The notes below the pieces were generated by a model. The model was given only the letters and a program-made list of their open reading frames with translations. It did no database searches and was not told the origin of the DNA. Shown in pieces: positions 13,526 through 24,449 of a stretch of 64,000 bases of DNA (positions within the stretch are counted from its first letter, which is position 1; each line of letters begins with the position of its first letter). The translations under genes and the position numbers were made by a program. Origin of the DNA: Chlorops oryzae. Lineage: Eukaryota > Arthropoda > Insecta > Diptera > Chloropidae. The stretch spans positions 16,154,785-16,218,784 of the forward strand of contig CM035808.1 of NCBI GenBank assembly GCA_020466095.1. The letters are read 5' to 3'.

Positions 13526-13617
13526 TTATAATGATGATGAGGATTCCAATGAGAATTGTAATGACGACGACGACGATGACTACGATTGCGACAACGACAG
13601 TGAGGATAACGATGGCT
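13526..13617 (+). repeat. GAY trinucleotide-rich tract
   Basis: An imperfect GAT/GAC/AAT run that yields an Asp/Asn-rich frame on the plus strand and a Val/Ile-rich frame on the minus strand. Neither shows a domain or splice context, so I treat it as low-complexity DNA. Confidence 0.8.
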
Positions 13618-14233
13618 AGGTCTATAGCGGCAATGTGTTGAGAACTCTTTTTTTGTACTGTCCTCCACGCCCTTATCGAGACGCTTTGTCGAAACAATAG
13701 CAAACAAACCTACTCGAAAAGGGAATGGAAGCCTTGTCGGTGGTTTGAAGCCATTGCCGAGTGGAATTCAAAGTGTTCCAAATCATTTTGTATTTTACGG
13801 ATGTATGCTCAGTTATGTGAATTGCGGTTTCAAAGTGCTCTGCAGGCTATAACCAAAGTGCCTGCTAGCTTTCAGATTAAGACTTTTTCGAGTATGCGAG
13901 CTTAATTTCCATGGCTCCGCCCATAAGTATGTATTAAAAAGGCGAAAGCTGTTTCAATGATTTTAGAAATCAACAAATAGCTAACGAACATTTGGCATTC
14001 GAGATATTTTCCTGCTATCGTGATTCAGATGGTGATTGTGATTGTGGCATCAACAAATGACAAGAATTTTATTCGCTTTTGTGGAAATAATTTTTGCTTG
14101 TTCAAATTCGAAAGCGACATAACGTTTAAGAGATAACATTAACGTGATGGAATTCGCTGATATTTGTTTTGTTCTTACATAAAAGGTCCTGTTAACTCAG
14201 GAAGACAATCGGTGGTGATTTATTAATCTACCC

Positions 14234-14372
14234 GGGGCCCGATCAAGTCATTTTGCCACTCTGGCAGAATCAATATTTGCCGCCCCTATGAATGCACTAA
14301 TTAGTGAATGAATGCACTCACAGTGCCGATCTGGGCACTTTTCCGGCTTGCCACCTCCCTAAATCGGGCCCC
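14234..14372. mobile_element. Short inverted-repeat element (139 bp)
   Basis: Perfect 10-bp terminal inverted repeats: GGGGCCCGAT at 14234-14243 and ATCGGGCCCC at 14363-14372. The interior is GC-richer than its surroundings (TTTGCCACTCTGGCAG, ATCTGGGCACTTTTCC) and contains a small palindromic TGCACTAATTAGTG. A clear target duplication is not visible. Confidence 0.5.
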
Positions 14373-17300
14373 AAGTCCACCATTAACCGTTTAATATATA
14401 ACGATTCACCCAAAAAAGGAAACAAAGTAACAAAAGGTAAACAAAACAAAATACAATATTGTTATTGATTACAGAATATCAACTATTTTTGGTGTGCCCT
14501 CCATAACACTGTGTAATAAAAAATGTGGGTGGTCTCATCATTTTGCTCACTAGTGTATCAAAACTCATTTAAAGCCGTTGTACCTTCAGTGGTACAAACG
14601 AAAGACCGTCAAGATATAGCCTTTCGTATAATAAAAAAACCGAAATTTTATAAATATTATTTTATATTCAATTACCAGACACGTTTCTCAAAAGTTCCAA
14701 CCCAAAAAAGGCATAAAAGTTAAGGGCGGACTACCCGTTTTCTGGGGTCTTAGGTATACGAATTTGTCAAGTTTCGGTATTATGTTTTGGCGTTAAATGG
14801 GTTTACTAGATTTTGGGACATAAAAATTTGGAAAAGCTTTTACTGAAAAGGATATTTTCAAGAATACCTCAAGGACGCTGCAATCGGCTATAGCCATTCA
14901 AATGTTTTAAAGTAAACGAGATTTTTTTGTTGATGATGATCGTTGATTGGTAGCGAAAAATCTTCAGAATAATTTTATAGAAAAATAATCCTTCAATCTG
15001 ATTGAGTTTTCGTCTTTTCAACTTTCTTTTTCTTGCTTGGTTATTGAGGGCCATTCCTAATTGGAGCGCTAGGGCGGAAATGATTCTTCTTCATCTTGTG
15101 CTGTCCTGGACCAATATTTCGATTTCATTCCACCATCCGATATGTTTACTTTTATGTAGCACGCTCAGCTTTATGATGAGAAAGTTTGCACTATAGACAA
15201 ACACAAGGAGCTTTCTTAAGCTTTCAATATGGAAATTCAGTCAAAAGCCCAATTAACCTCTCCCTCAGCCGTTTTGTCAGCGATCATGGACAGCTCACTG
15301 CGAAAGTGTTGACTGTGTTTAAAATATTTTCATATCCATGTGACCAGAAACTCCTTGCCTACATATTCAAATGAAATGCCAAAGCAAGCAAAGCAAAAAC
15401 CAAAAATGCAATAAAAGTAGAAAATATGCTAACCGACATTTACCACGCTCGTTTAAAAACAGCTTAATCATCTCATAAATTTTAAAATAACAAAGAAACG
15501 AGTTAACAATGGCACTGCCAAGCGACTCTAATGCCAAACTAAATCTCCATTGCCAACAAATGCAACGAAAGAACTACTGAAAAGAAGCAAAATAAACGAT
15601 CATGCGAAACGAAATGCCACAAAGTCACGCGACTGTACAAGCGGGAGGGGGCAAAATGGAATCCCTTTCGAACCAACTCGATTTAGCATAAGGAATTATT
15701 AACAAAAAGGGGCATTTAGAATGAGAAGGAAAAAAAAAAAAATAAAATAAAAAAAAAGATGGAAAAAACCAAGTGAGGAGAACAGCGCAAAAGAGCGACC
15801 TGAGGTCATGTGTTATGCTGCTTGTCACAAAGAGACTTCTGCGCACAGCGAACGGGCGCTGAGGGCACCCGGCGGCGGCCGCCGTGGCATAGCTACGTGT
15901 CTTTCTGCTGACAAACATTTTTTTTATGTTAACTGTGGATTAGCATGTCACCCTGTCCGTCCAGGAAACGAACACTCTTGCGGGGTGTTTAAAGAGCCCT
16001 GCTGAAAGTGTCGCGTGTGCATTCTTTTCTCTCCTGCTGCATTTGCTCGTGCAGCAAGATGCGAACACAATTTTCACTTGTTTCGGCGCATCCTTATGGT
16101 GTGGCAATATTTTTTAATTTTTTTTTTTTGGAAACACAAAAAAATACCCGCCCAAAAAGAGAATACGAGAATTCAAGAAAAAAAGGAGAAAATTAAGGAA
16201 AAAAGTAAATAAAATTCTCAAACGAGTAACAGCAGCTCCAAAATATGCAAGCAAACAAAAAAAAAAAAGGAGGAGGGGGCTAAAAAAAACTGCATCCGCA
16301 TGCTTAAACAAAGCACGTGAATTAAACAGCGTGAAGCAATTTTCGCCTTGCGATGCTTTTTTTTTTTGTTACAGCGACGTAAACGGAATCGTCGTACGTT
16401 GTTTGAGTTGCTCTTTATTTTCGCTCGCTTTTCTGTTTCCTTTTCATTTTTTTCGGGAAAGAAAATCAAACATTGCCAAAAGGATTTCAACGGCTACGGA
16501 ACATGGCTTCCATACATACACAAAACACATACTATTTATATACGTATATTTATACATAAATACATTTAAATGTATACGTGTGTTGTGTGTAGTTATGTTT
16601 GCACTTGTCGGAAGAACAATGGGCAAACAGGCGAAGAGGAGAAATGCGTTCAACATTAGACCATTTAAACGACTGTCGTTGCCATTTCACAATTATTCAG
16701 GGCTAATGGCTTTTAAAGTACTATTTGCATTTATTTTTATATACTTTTCCTAATTCCTTTCATTCGTCTCTTACTGGTGATTAACTGCTGTTGACGCTGT
16801 AGCATTTTGTCCTACATTCTCTCCATACCTCTCGATGCCAACTCATCCAGCACATTTTTACTGTGTGTTCACTAGGCTGACAGGTGAAGGGTTTTAGGTA
16901 CCAGAAAATGGACTTAAACCCTTCTAATACCATATCTCATCGTTCTATGAAAATAAGATAAAAATAAAATAAATGAAATTTTTCATACGAATTAATTACG
17001 GTTAAAAGGAAAATAGGAGCAAAAAGAAAAAATCCTTTCGAGTTTCTTCTAGTTAAAAATTTTCCACATTTTCGATTGAAAATGTTTTTTTTTTCTGTTA
17101 AATTTTTTAATTTTTTTTTTGGAACGCTTTCATGCATAATCCAATCACTGTCAAAGTTCATTTAAAACTAACATGGACGTTTTACCTTGGTCCAAAATAA
17201 TGTGTGCCATGTTGTAGGTCCTTTGCAACACACTTTGCACGTCACCATGAACAATGAGGCTTTTTCCAATTGCCACAGATTTTATCGTAGGTGGATGCAC

Positions 17301-17594
17301 TGACGCACATACATATGTACGTATGACATCGAGGCCGGCTTCGCCGAAAAGAAGTAATTATCGACATATGGCGTTATCAGTGAACAACGTTCGGCAGAGG
17401 GAAGCCACTTTGTACGAATTTTGTATAATGTTGAGCAACCAACGAACGCATGCAGGGCATGTTGGCCTAGTTTTAAGGCTACTCTGAGACAACTATGCCG
17501 TACCTTGCAGTTATTCCTTCTACACTCCAACTAGTTCCCGACTAGTCAAAAAGATACCCAATGCCTTAAACTGTATTTTTTAATTGAATGTACA

Positions 17595-17853
17595 AATAAC
17601 CACTCCCAGATTTAACTCGCTCCACGAGTAGACCTCTTGTGGTCAATCAGAGGTCATTAATCCACTTGTACCATTTGTAAGTTTTTGCGTCTTCTGGACC
17701 ACTTGTTGTAACTCCTGGTTTAGTCAATTTGCATAACCACTCCCAAATTTAACATCGCTCCTACATGTGGTCAATAAAGGTCATTTATATCGATTGTACC
17801 TCAGTTGTAAGTCCTTTATGCGGGTTTGACCCTTGTTGCAACTGCTGGTTAGT
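17595..17853 (+). repeat. Two-unit tandem duplication, period about 138 bp
   Basis: ATAACCACTCCCAGATTTAA at 17595 recurs as ATAACCACTCCCAAATTTAA at 17733. Both are followed by CGCTCC, TGTGGTCAAT, AGGTCATT, TGTACC and TTGTAAGT blocks in the same order, and then TTGTTGTAACTCCTGGTT or its variant. Divergence of about 20% suggests an old duplication. Confidence 0.75.
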
Positions 17854-18063
17854 CATATTTATGTACATACATAGCAGGAAATACTTATCATCTGTCAGAA
17901 AATTATATCGATTAACCTCAGAGTAATCGCTTTAGTTCGGAGTTGCCCTTGGGTGACAATGTCATCGTAGAAGGGTGCTGTTCATGTGACATACACAGTC
18001 ATGGAATACTTAAACTCTGTAGGAATAAGGTTCATCACCGGGACGCATAGTTGAGGCTCATTG

Positions 18064-18136
18064 GGTGACAATGGCGATCGTCAAAGGGTGCTGTTCATGC
18101 CTAGCAATCAAAACCTCGCTTGTTCGATTCCTTGCA
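18064..18136 (+). ncRNA. tRNA-like module 2
   Basis: A degenerate A-box region (TGACAATGGCGATCG) is followed by an anticodon-loop-like CTAGCAATCAAAA and a B box, TTGTTCGATTCCTT. It resembles module 7 (34049-34125) around TAGCAATC. A complete cloverleaf is not evident. Confidence 0.4.
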
Positions 18137-18177
18137 AAAAATAATACTGGAAAATATTAAGCGCCAGTGAGCCTTTA

Positions 18178-18243
18178 GGTGACGTGGCGTAGACATAAGC
18201 GTGCGCGCCTATTCAATCAGAACCTCGTTGTTGTACTAACCTG
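18178..18243 (+). ncRNA. tRNA-like module 3, degenerate
   Basis: It follows module 2 by about 40 bp and repeats its order: GTGGCGTAGACATAAGCG (A-box-like), CAATCAGAACCTCG, and then a decayed B-box region. It is a probable tandem relic of module 2. Confidence 0.3.
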
Positions 18244-18904
18244 CAAAATTATAATGGAAAAATTAACAACTTTTCAAAATAACGGGTCAAACATGCCCAA
18301 AGTTCATTTTATGACTTTTGTCAGTGTTTGTGTTGAGATTTCCTCTCTGAAGTGTTCAGAAGCCTATAGTAAAATTTTGTAGCGCATATTTTTTGTAGAA
18401 TAATATCATTGCTACCCTCTCCCAGTTAGGGGGTTTTTTATGAGTTAAAAAAAGGTAACTCACAAAAGGTCTTTTATTTTTTCTTAATATGTTCCAAAAA
18501 AAATGTTTGCATTAATATATACCACAAAGTTGCCCCACACACCCTAGACCTGAGACACAAGGAACACACAGTTTCATATACCAATATGCTGCAGGTATAG
18601 GCCAAGGGGCAAAACTTTTACCCTGTTTTAAAAAACTTCAGACGTATACTTTTAAAGCACCGATACACGTATGTATTTCTGTTAGACCCCTTCTACCTGA
18701 ACGCGTTATTTGTTTGTTTGTTTTTTTTTTTACAGTGTAATTGTAAAAAGGGGTGTCTAAAAATATTCGAATTTACAAAGTGAAAGGACTGTCAGTTTGT
18801 GTACAAATGTCATAAAAAGTGTCCTAAGAAATGTCATGCATGCGGGCTCCTAAGTCACGCTGATCATCGATTTTGATAGGACTACTTTTCCTGCTGGGTA
18901 CATT

Positions 18905-18933
18905 CACACACACACACATACACACACGCACCA
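18905..18933 (+). repeat. (CA)n microsatellite, interrupted
   Basis: A CACACACACA tract with ATA and GCA interruptions, just after the TGCTGGGT element end. Confidence 0.95.
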
Positions 18934-19691
18934 TTTTTCGTGCCTATGCAAAAGCTGCGTGAGACGAAATGTTGTCTCGCAATGGAGTCAATGGAGTTGC
19001 ACTGCACGCACAATAAAGTCTCTTGCTGCAACGGGAGAGAATATGCAAATAAGGAGTGAACGACATTAAAATTGTGTGGAGCAACATTTACGCACTAAGC
19101 AATTAAACGAGGTTTGCCACAAGACTGACTGACTGAAAAAAAAGGACTAATGAAAGTAGAAAACTTAAAAAAAACAGGACATTCTCGAGACAGAAAATGA
19201 TAGCCCCAGCAAAGAAGGAAGTTGTACAAATGCCGATTTGCCGATCCAAATCAACCCAGTTTTAATGTTTTCTTATCACGAACGTTATTTTTATTTATTG
19301 AAATTTAACTCGTCCTTTATCGTCGAATGGATTGCACAAAAAAAAAAAAACCATTTTGCCCAAACGAACGTTATGAACTTTCCATTTACACTTACTGTTG
19401 ATTTAAGCTCATCCTTTTTAGCGAGCGCGCTGCAGTCAACTCAAGTTAAATGCTTTTTTTTTCTTCTTTTTTGCACACATAAAATGGAATTATCGCAAAA
19501 TTTGCATTGACCTCACACTCACTCATTTGAGCGTTAACTTCGCCAGCACCACCAGCCTTATTCGCTCTTCCAATAAACACAACGATATCGTAACGATATC
19601 GAGGCAATATCGTTTTCTCTTAAAAATGTTTCGCGACGATAATTCGAGACGATATCGAGACGATTTCGATATCGTGAGAGAGTCACTTATC

Positions 19692-19850
19692 ATTAGCGAA
19701 TCGAGATTTTCATCGTTCTCGAATCGTTAACGAGCCTTAACTCGAATCGCTAGCGAATCGAGATTTTTCATCGTTCTCGAATCGTTAACGAGCCTTAACT
19801 CGAATCGCTAGCGAATCGAGATTTTCATCGCTCTCGAATCCTTAACGGAC
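19692..19850 (+). repeat. Three tandem units, about 58-60 bp
   Basis: TAGCGAATCGAGATTTT, TCATCG, TCTCGAATCGTTAACGAGCC is repeated three times. Motif content (TCGA-rich, AACGATTCGAGA) is related in style to the 60-bp units in the same element but not identical. Confidence 0.85.
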
Positions 19851-19985
19851 GATTAGCAAAAAAATCATTAATTTTTATATTTAATGTAAAATTCAAATAA
19901 CAGTCTTATTATTAATACTATTTTCGGTAAAAAAAAAAAAAAAAAACGGTTCTATTGCTGGTAACCACGCTTTTGAATCCACTGC

Positions 19986-20060
19986 CTGTGGGATTTGAAC
20001 ACCGAACCTCTTGATATCTAGTCATGTTTCTAGTCTGCTTACCCATTACGCCGTCTTCGC
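19986..20060 (-). ncRNA. tRNA-like module 4 with downstream T run
   Basis: Minus strand: A box GACGGCGTAATGGGTAAGC, then B box GGTGTTCAAATCCCAC at tRNA-like spacing. About 40 nt downstream is an uninterrupted T run (plus-strand A run 19929-19946), which would act as a Pol III terminator. It lies inside the 19570-21276 element. It is the best-formed A box among the modules. Confidence 0.5.
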
Positions 20061-20182
20061 CGAATTGAAATGAATGACTTTTTTTCGTTTATAAGTTTAG
20101 CTTGATTCTATATTTACCTCGAATGCCTTCCGATTTGGAAACAAATTAACAAAACTACCTTCGAGAATTAAAGTTTCGTACC

Positions 20183-20460
20183 GTGATTTTGGCCTCGCGA
20201 AGATATCGAGACGAGTCCGCGAAAATCAAATTTCTCGATATCGTTATTTTGGCCTCGCGAAGATATCGAGACGAATTCGAGAAAAATCAAAATCTCGATA
20301 TTGTGATTTTGGCCTCGCGAAGATATCGAGACGAGTTCGCGAAAATCCAAATTCTCGATATCGAGATTCTGGACTCGCGAAGATATCGAGACGAGTTCGC
20401 GAAAATCAAATTTCTCGATATCGTGATTTTGGACTCGCGAAGATATCGAGACGAAACATT
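20183..20460 (-). repeat. 60-bp tandem array, left arm (five units)
   Basis: Five units of GGCCTCGCGAAGATATCGAG then ACGAGTTCGCGAAAATC, ending in CTCGATATCG, are the reverse complement of the array at 20682-21235. Because 60 is a multiple of 3 and no unit carries a stop in some frames, long repetitive open frames (SRRYRDEF type) appear. They are not a gene. Confidence 0.92.
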
Positions 20461-20681
20461 TTTAGCCCAATAAATACAAAAACGAAGACTATATCGCCAC
20501 AAATTCGTTACGAATTTGAGAAAAACGAAATCCTGGAAAGTAGTTTAGTGAACTCGTTTTGAACTCGAAACACATAAGGGAAAAGAAGAAAAATAAGAAG
20601 GACCTAATAAACACAAAAACGATAACGAGTTCGATTCGAATTCGTTTAATGTGATTCACGCTCTACGAAAAATTTGATTTT

Positions 20682-21235
20682 CGCGAACTCGTCTCGATAT
20701 CTTCGCGAGTCCAGAATCTCGATATCGAGAATTTGGATTTTCGCGAACTCGTCTCGATATCTTCGCGAGTCCAGAATCTCGATATCGAGAATTTGGATTT
20801 TCGCGAACTCGTCTCGATATCTTCGCGAGTCCAGAATCTCGATATCGAGAAATTTGATTTTCGCGAACTCGTCTCGATATCTTCGCGAGTCCAGAATCTC
20901 GATATCGAGAATTTGGATTTTCGCGAACTCGTCTCGATATCTTCGCGAGTCCAGAATCTCGATATCGAGAATTTGGATTTTCGCGAACTCGTCTCGATAT
21001 CTTCGCGAGTCCAGAATCTCGATATCGAGAAATTTTGATTTTCGCGAACTCGTCTCGATATCTTCGCGAGTCCAGAATCTCGATATCGAGAAATTCAATT
21101 TTCTCGAATTCGTCTCGATATCGTCGCGAGTGAAAAATCGCGATATCGAGAAATTCAGCTTTCTCGAATTCGTCTCGATATCGTCGCGAGTGCAAAATCG
21201 CGATATCGAGAAATTTAGTTTTCTCGAATTCGTCT
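20682..21235 (+). repeat. 60-bp tandem array, right arm (nine units)
   Basis: Seven nearly identical units (TTCGCGAACTCGTCTCGATA, TCTTCGCGAGTCCAG, AATCTCGATATCGAGA) are followed by two diverged ones with TCGTCGCGAGTG. High unit identity implies recent amplification or gene conversion. Several frames are open on both strands (20646-21351) because of the period, not selection. Confidence 0.93.
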
Positions 21236-22424
21236 CGATATCGTTACGATATCATCCTCGTTTTTGTGTTTATTGGGTTCATTCGTCCATATCCGTTTAC
21301 TTAGTCCTTACGGCATCAAGAATACGAGCATTTCCTTTCACCAGTAAATAAAGCTGTATGTGGGCCATTTAGCAGTGCGCTTCCGTTCATTCATATTGCG
21401 TCGTTGCGAAAGTCGAGTTAGCCGAGTTCGCAATGGAGCCGCTTAAATGCCACACTTGGCGCATTAAATTGTCATTTGATAAAGTTGTTGTTGTCGTCTG
21501 TGGTACACCCGAACACGTAATCTACAAAATGTGAATTGTGTAGTTTGAAGGCAGTTTCAATCGTTTTAGCACGCAAACCCATTTCAAGTAAGCGCTTTAT
21601 TGAGCCTGGCCAAAGTTGTGCATTAAAGATATCCCTTTTCAGCTCGGGCGTCTATAAATGCGAGTCCTTCTCGCTCTCGTACGCTCGCAGTCGCTTTTTG
21701 TGATTGCGAAGTTGACACCCACTTAAAATCTTCCGAAAAATCACTGAGCCACATATTGGTAAATGTACGTGCCTAATTTTGAATGGATTTTTGCTCGCAA
21801 CTCTCTTGTATACGTAATTAAATAACATTCCAAAAATAGTGAGCTCTGATTTGAATTGCCGTAGGCTTGATTAAAATGCACATCCACGTTTTTCTCAAAG
21901 CGAATTTGTTTGTTCGGCTTAAAGCGATTTTGGCGCTGGCACGAAAGCGTGTTTTAATTGAATTCTGTTTTGACCATAAATTATGAATATTTCGTTGCTA
22001 TGCCAGCTTTATGATAAGCCCTATTTTCGTTCGCTTTTCATAATCCATTTATGAGTGAAATTATATTCCAATGTAGAAATTGAGGGCTCCGGGCCACCAA
22101 ATAAACGTACAAAGGTCGGAGAGAAATTTTTAGATGCTTTTCGCGCTAGTTGGGAAATTCGAAATGGATGGTTTCGAATTTAAAATCTACTTCTTCAATA
22201 CATATAGGGACGTTTTCTCATCCTACTTACAGTTCAATAATATTATTGATTTATAATAATTTATTTGTAATAATCCAAATATACACTTTGCGACTGTTCC
22301 CGTTAAAGTTTGTCGTCACCAAATCCTCTCAGATTGTCATTAATATTTTCATACAATTTTGTTTTGTTTTTTGGGACGAAAAATTTTATAGGAAGAGTAG
22401 CAAACTGGTCTAAGAAACGAAATT

Positions 22425-22574
22425 CCCAAACAGTTTTAATACTACTTCGGGTTTATATCGAGAAACAAAGGCGCCCATTAAAAAATAGGATCATCCAAAG
22501 ATTAATTAAGTGGAAAACCAGTATTAAGGAGCGCTCAGATAGAGGTCGTGTACTTGAAGAAATTGTTAAGTAAT
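22425..22574 (+). pseudogene. Possible transposase helix-turn-helix remnant, unconfirmed
   Basis: A plus-strand frame reads QRRPLKNRIIQRLIKWKTS followed by IKERSDRGRV. This loosely resembles the P-x-x-x-I-x-x-x-x-x-F-x-x-T-G-S-x-x-x-x-x-x-x-GR pattern of the HTH domain that precedes many mariner-like and DUF4817 transposases. There are no flanking inverted repeats and no catalytic region nearby. The resemblance may be chance. Confidence 0.2.
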
Positions 22575-22621
22575 AATTTTTCTATATTTAAATAAAAAAA
22601 TTTCCAAAATATTCTTATTGG

Positions 22622-22995
22622 TATGGGAACTATGGGCCGCTATAGTTAAAAAGAGATGGAAAAATCGCTAAAATTTTCCTGGTCTTTAGAATTTTTTCCA
22701 ATTAGATAGCGTTTTTTTTTTTTTTGGATCGATATGTACTACAACTATTTTGTTCGAGTGCCGGTAAGAACTTTGTCATAGACAGACAAGAAAAATTTTA
22801 AACTCGTTACGAGATATAGCCATAAGTAAGTGCGCAACTTAATTCTCGGCCCCACTTTTTCAGATCGATTCAAAAAAGATATTTAGACAAGCTGACTAAA
22901 CCAAGTATGAGGCATTGCTATATTCACCGAGTTCTTTCAGAAAAAGCATTCAGATATTTGTGCACACACGATGACCTCAAAGATGTGTCAAAGTG
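22622..22995 (+). repeat. Dispersed repeat family R3, copy A
   Basis: Shares with 57790-58165, in the same order, GAGATATAGCCATAAGTAAG, TTAATTCTCGGCCCC, a GTATGAGGCATTGCTATA-like stretch, TCACCGAG and a final GTGTAATT. Similarity is about 70-75%. The terminal regions are AT-rich. Class unknown; possibly part of a larger retroelement or Helitron-type repeat. Confidence 0.75.
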
Positions 22996-23314
22996 TAATT
23001 AAAAGGACTAGGAATGCCAGTTGCGGTCGGCATTCGACCGCTCTAGAAAAATCTTTTATTTATATCAGTACATACCTATTTTATTTTCAATTTTAAAATT
23101 TTTTAAGAGAGAACAATTTCTTTATTCACAGCATTTTTCGTAAAAGTTCAGAAATCATTAGGCAAATCATCCTAGTGTGGAGTTTCAGATTTAAAAATCC
23201 GCCATTCATAAATTGAGCGAACTCTGCAGGCGGCATCATACATACATCTGTCCTTGCTAAAATACTGATGTTCTTAATAAAATACTCACTATTTTGAATG
23301 TTTGTTCCTGCTAT

Positions 23315-23581
23315 TTATTTATGGACATATAAAAGGCTAGAATTATTAGAAATTGCGTTCGCTGGAGCAAAGGGTAACAAAGTGCCGGACAAATTTTGAA
23401 AGACTTGAAACGGATATGAAGAGGAGAGCCCGTGCCAAAGATCGTCAAAGAAACAATTTTGAGTTAAAGGCGGCAAATGAACTTTGCCCTTGTGGCAACA
23501 TAAATTAAAAATATTTGTATTCCTATATGTTACTTCCGATTTAAAATGCTTAGCACCACAATAGCAACAAATTAGACTCAA
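23315..23581 (-). pseudogene. Helitron N-terminal zinc-finger remnant
   Basis: The minus-strand frame (88 codons, starting MSLICCYCGAKHF) has a CxxC followed by a KxEV block and then FNLCCHKGKVHLPPL, the cysteine pattern and wording characteristic of the region just before the Helitron_like_N domain in Helitron replicase/helicase proteins. It continues FFDDLWHG. Helitrons are rolling-circle eukaryotic DNA transposons. Only this piece of a protein normally above 1,000 residues is present, and no Rep or helicase motif is seen nearby, so it is a dead fragment. The A-rich duplicated sequence at 23690-23985 may belong to the same insertion. Confidence 0.65.
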
Positions 23582-23689
23582 TGAACCACAATTATAAGGT
23601 TCAAATTTTCAATAAAAACGTGCCGATGCACTGAAATTACAAACGCCAACTAAAAAGGTTCACTCTTCCACATATTGCAAAAATATTAC

Positions 23690-23863
23690 ACCAATGCTTA
23701 TTGAATTTATGCAAAAACAAAAATCGATACAGATAAACAAAAATTCAAAAACTTAGATCTATAACTGTTTTACTATTGTCTTTGATTTTTCTCTGCCTCT
23801 CCTTAGAGCATATCACAATGAACCATAATCCCAAAATATTACACGAATGCTTATTGAATTTAC

Positions 23864-23902
<39 letters not shown>

Positions 23903-23985
23903 TCACTTAAATTCAAAAACTTTGATTTTACTCTCCCTCGCTCAAAAAAGTCATAAAGGTGCAAGAGCATATCACAACCCTGCAG
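23690..23985 (+). repeat. Two-unit tandem duplication with a 35-base A run
   Basis: AATATTACACCAATGCTTAT at about 23686 recurs as AATATTACACGAATGCTTAT at about 23836. Both are followed by TGAATTTA(T/C)GCAAAAA, AATTCAAAAACTT, a CT-rich tract and AGAGCATATCACAA. The second copy has an A homopolymer at 23866-23900 in place of a shorter A-rich spacer. Confidence 0.8.
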
Positions 23986-24009
23986 GAAGCCTGTCGCCAT
24001 ATGGCCCCA

Positions 24010-24035
24010 TGTCTATATTGACGTCAATATAGACA
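24010..24035. repeat. Perfect 26-bp palindrome centred on TGACGTCA
   Basis: Positions 24010-24035 are exactly self-complementary. The left half is TGTCTATATTGAC and the centre is the CRE/ATF octamer TGACGTCA. The following 300 bp contains many GTCAATA and TTGACA repeats of the same half-site, suggesting a decayed inverted-repeat element or a clustered binding-site region. Confidence 0.75.
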
Positions 24036-24449
24036 AGAGAACTAGTTCCAACAGTCAACAGTATTTACGGGCGGTGTCATTATAGAAACTGTACTGTCAA
24101 GAGGTATAGTTCATCTTTATTGACCATGTCAATAACGTGTCTCCTTATAAAGCGAAAGAGTACTCATTTTGTCTACATAATAGTACCGACGTCAATAGTT
24201 CGTCAATAGTTTTTCGGTCTACTGTTGACATTCAATGACAACTCAATGTTAAATGTCAATAACGCAAAGCATTGCGACGGGTATAACTTGTCAGTAGTAC
24301 TGTTGACGCAGTCAGTAGAGAAAGAGTATAGATTCACTATTCACATTTGCTGCAGGGAAAGAACCAATAACGAAAACAACAAAAGCCACTCACACATGAG
24401 TGCATTTCGACAGTCTTGCTATTTAAAGAGCATGCAACAACAACACTAT

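Larger units (their letters stand above)
17872..18897. mobile_element. Candidate CAGCAGGAAA-ended element carrying two tRNA-like modules
   Basis: The right end reads TTTTCCTGCTGGGT. A matching but weak left end, TAGCAGGAAATAC, begins at about 17872. Between them are two tRNA-like modules (18064-18136 and 18178-18243) and a repeated segment beginning GGGTGACAAT and ending GGGTGCTGTTCATG. There is no coding region. The boundary call is tentative because the arms match over only about 12-20 bp. Confidence 0.35.
19570..21276. mobile_element. Foldback-like composite element built from 60-bp palindromic units
   Basis: Opposed termini: CCAATAAACACAACGATATC at 19570 and, at the right end, GTTTTTGTGTTTATTGG ending at 21276. 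Inward of these are three 58-60-bp units rich in GCGAATCGAGATTTT (19692-19850), five 60-bp units (20183-20460), a spacer, and nine 60-bp units in the opposite orientation (20682-21235). Each right-arm unit carries the 14-bp palindrome TCTCGATATCGAGA and the block TATCTTCGCGAGTCCAG. Two further left-type ends occur inside (CCCAATAAATACAAAAACG near 20469; CCTAATAAACACAAAAACG near 20606), so the structure looks nested or rearranged. No transposase is present. Long tandem-repeat arms are known from fly Foldback and Galileo elements, but these ends do not match any family I can name. No target duplication was found. Confidence 0.7.

Noticed and set aside
13314..13703. 129-codon minus-strand frame with a long Val/Ile run
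   Set aside because: The run is the complement of the GAY trinucleotide tract, so it is not a real membrane segment.
19570..21276. CRISPR-like array of regularly spaced repeats
   Set aside because: The repeats are contiguous with no unique spacers, the host is a fly, and there are no cas genes.
20674..21351. 225-codon periodic frame resembling a repeat protein
   Set aside because: It is entirely a product of the 60-bp tandem units, open in several frames on both strands, with no start context, splice site or known domain.
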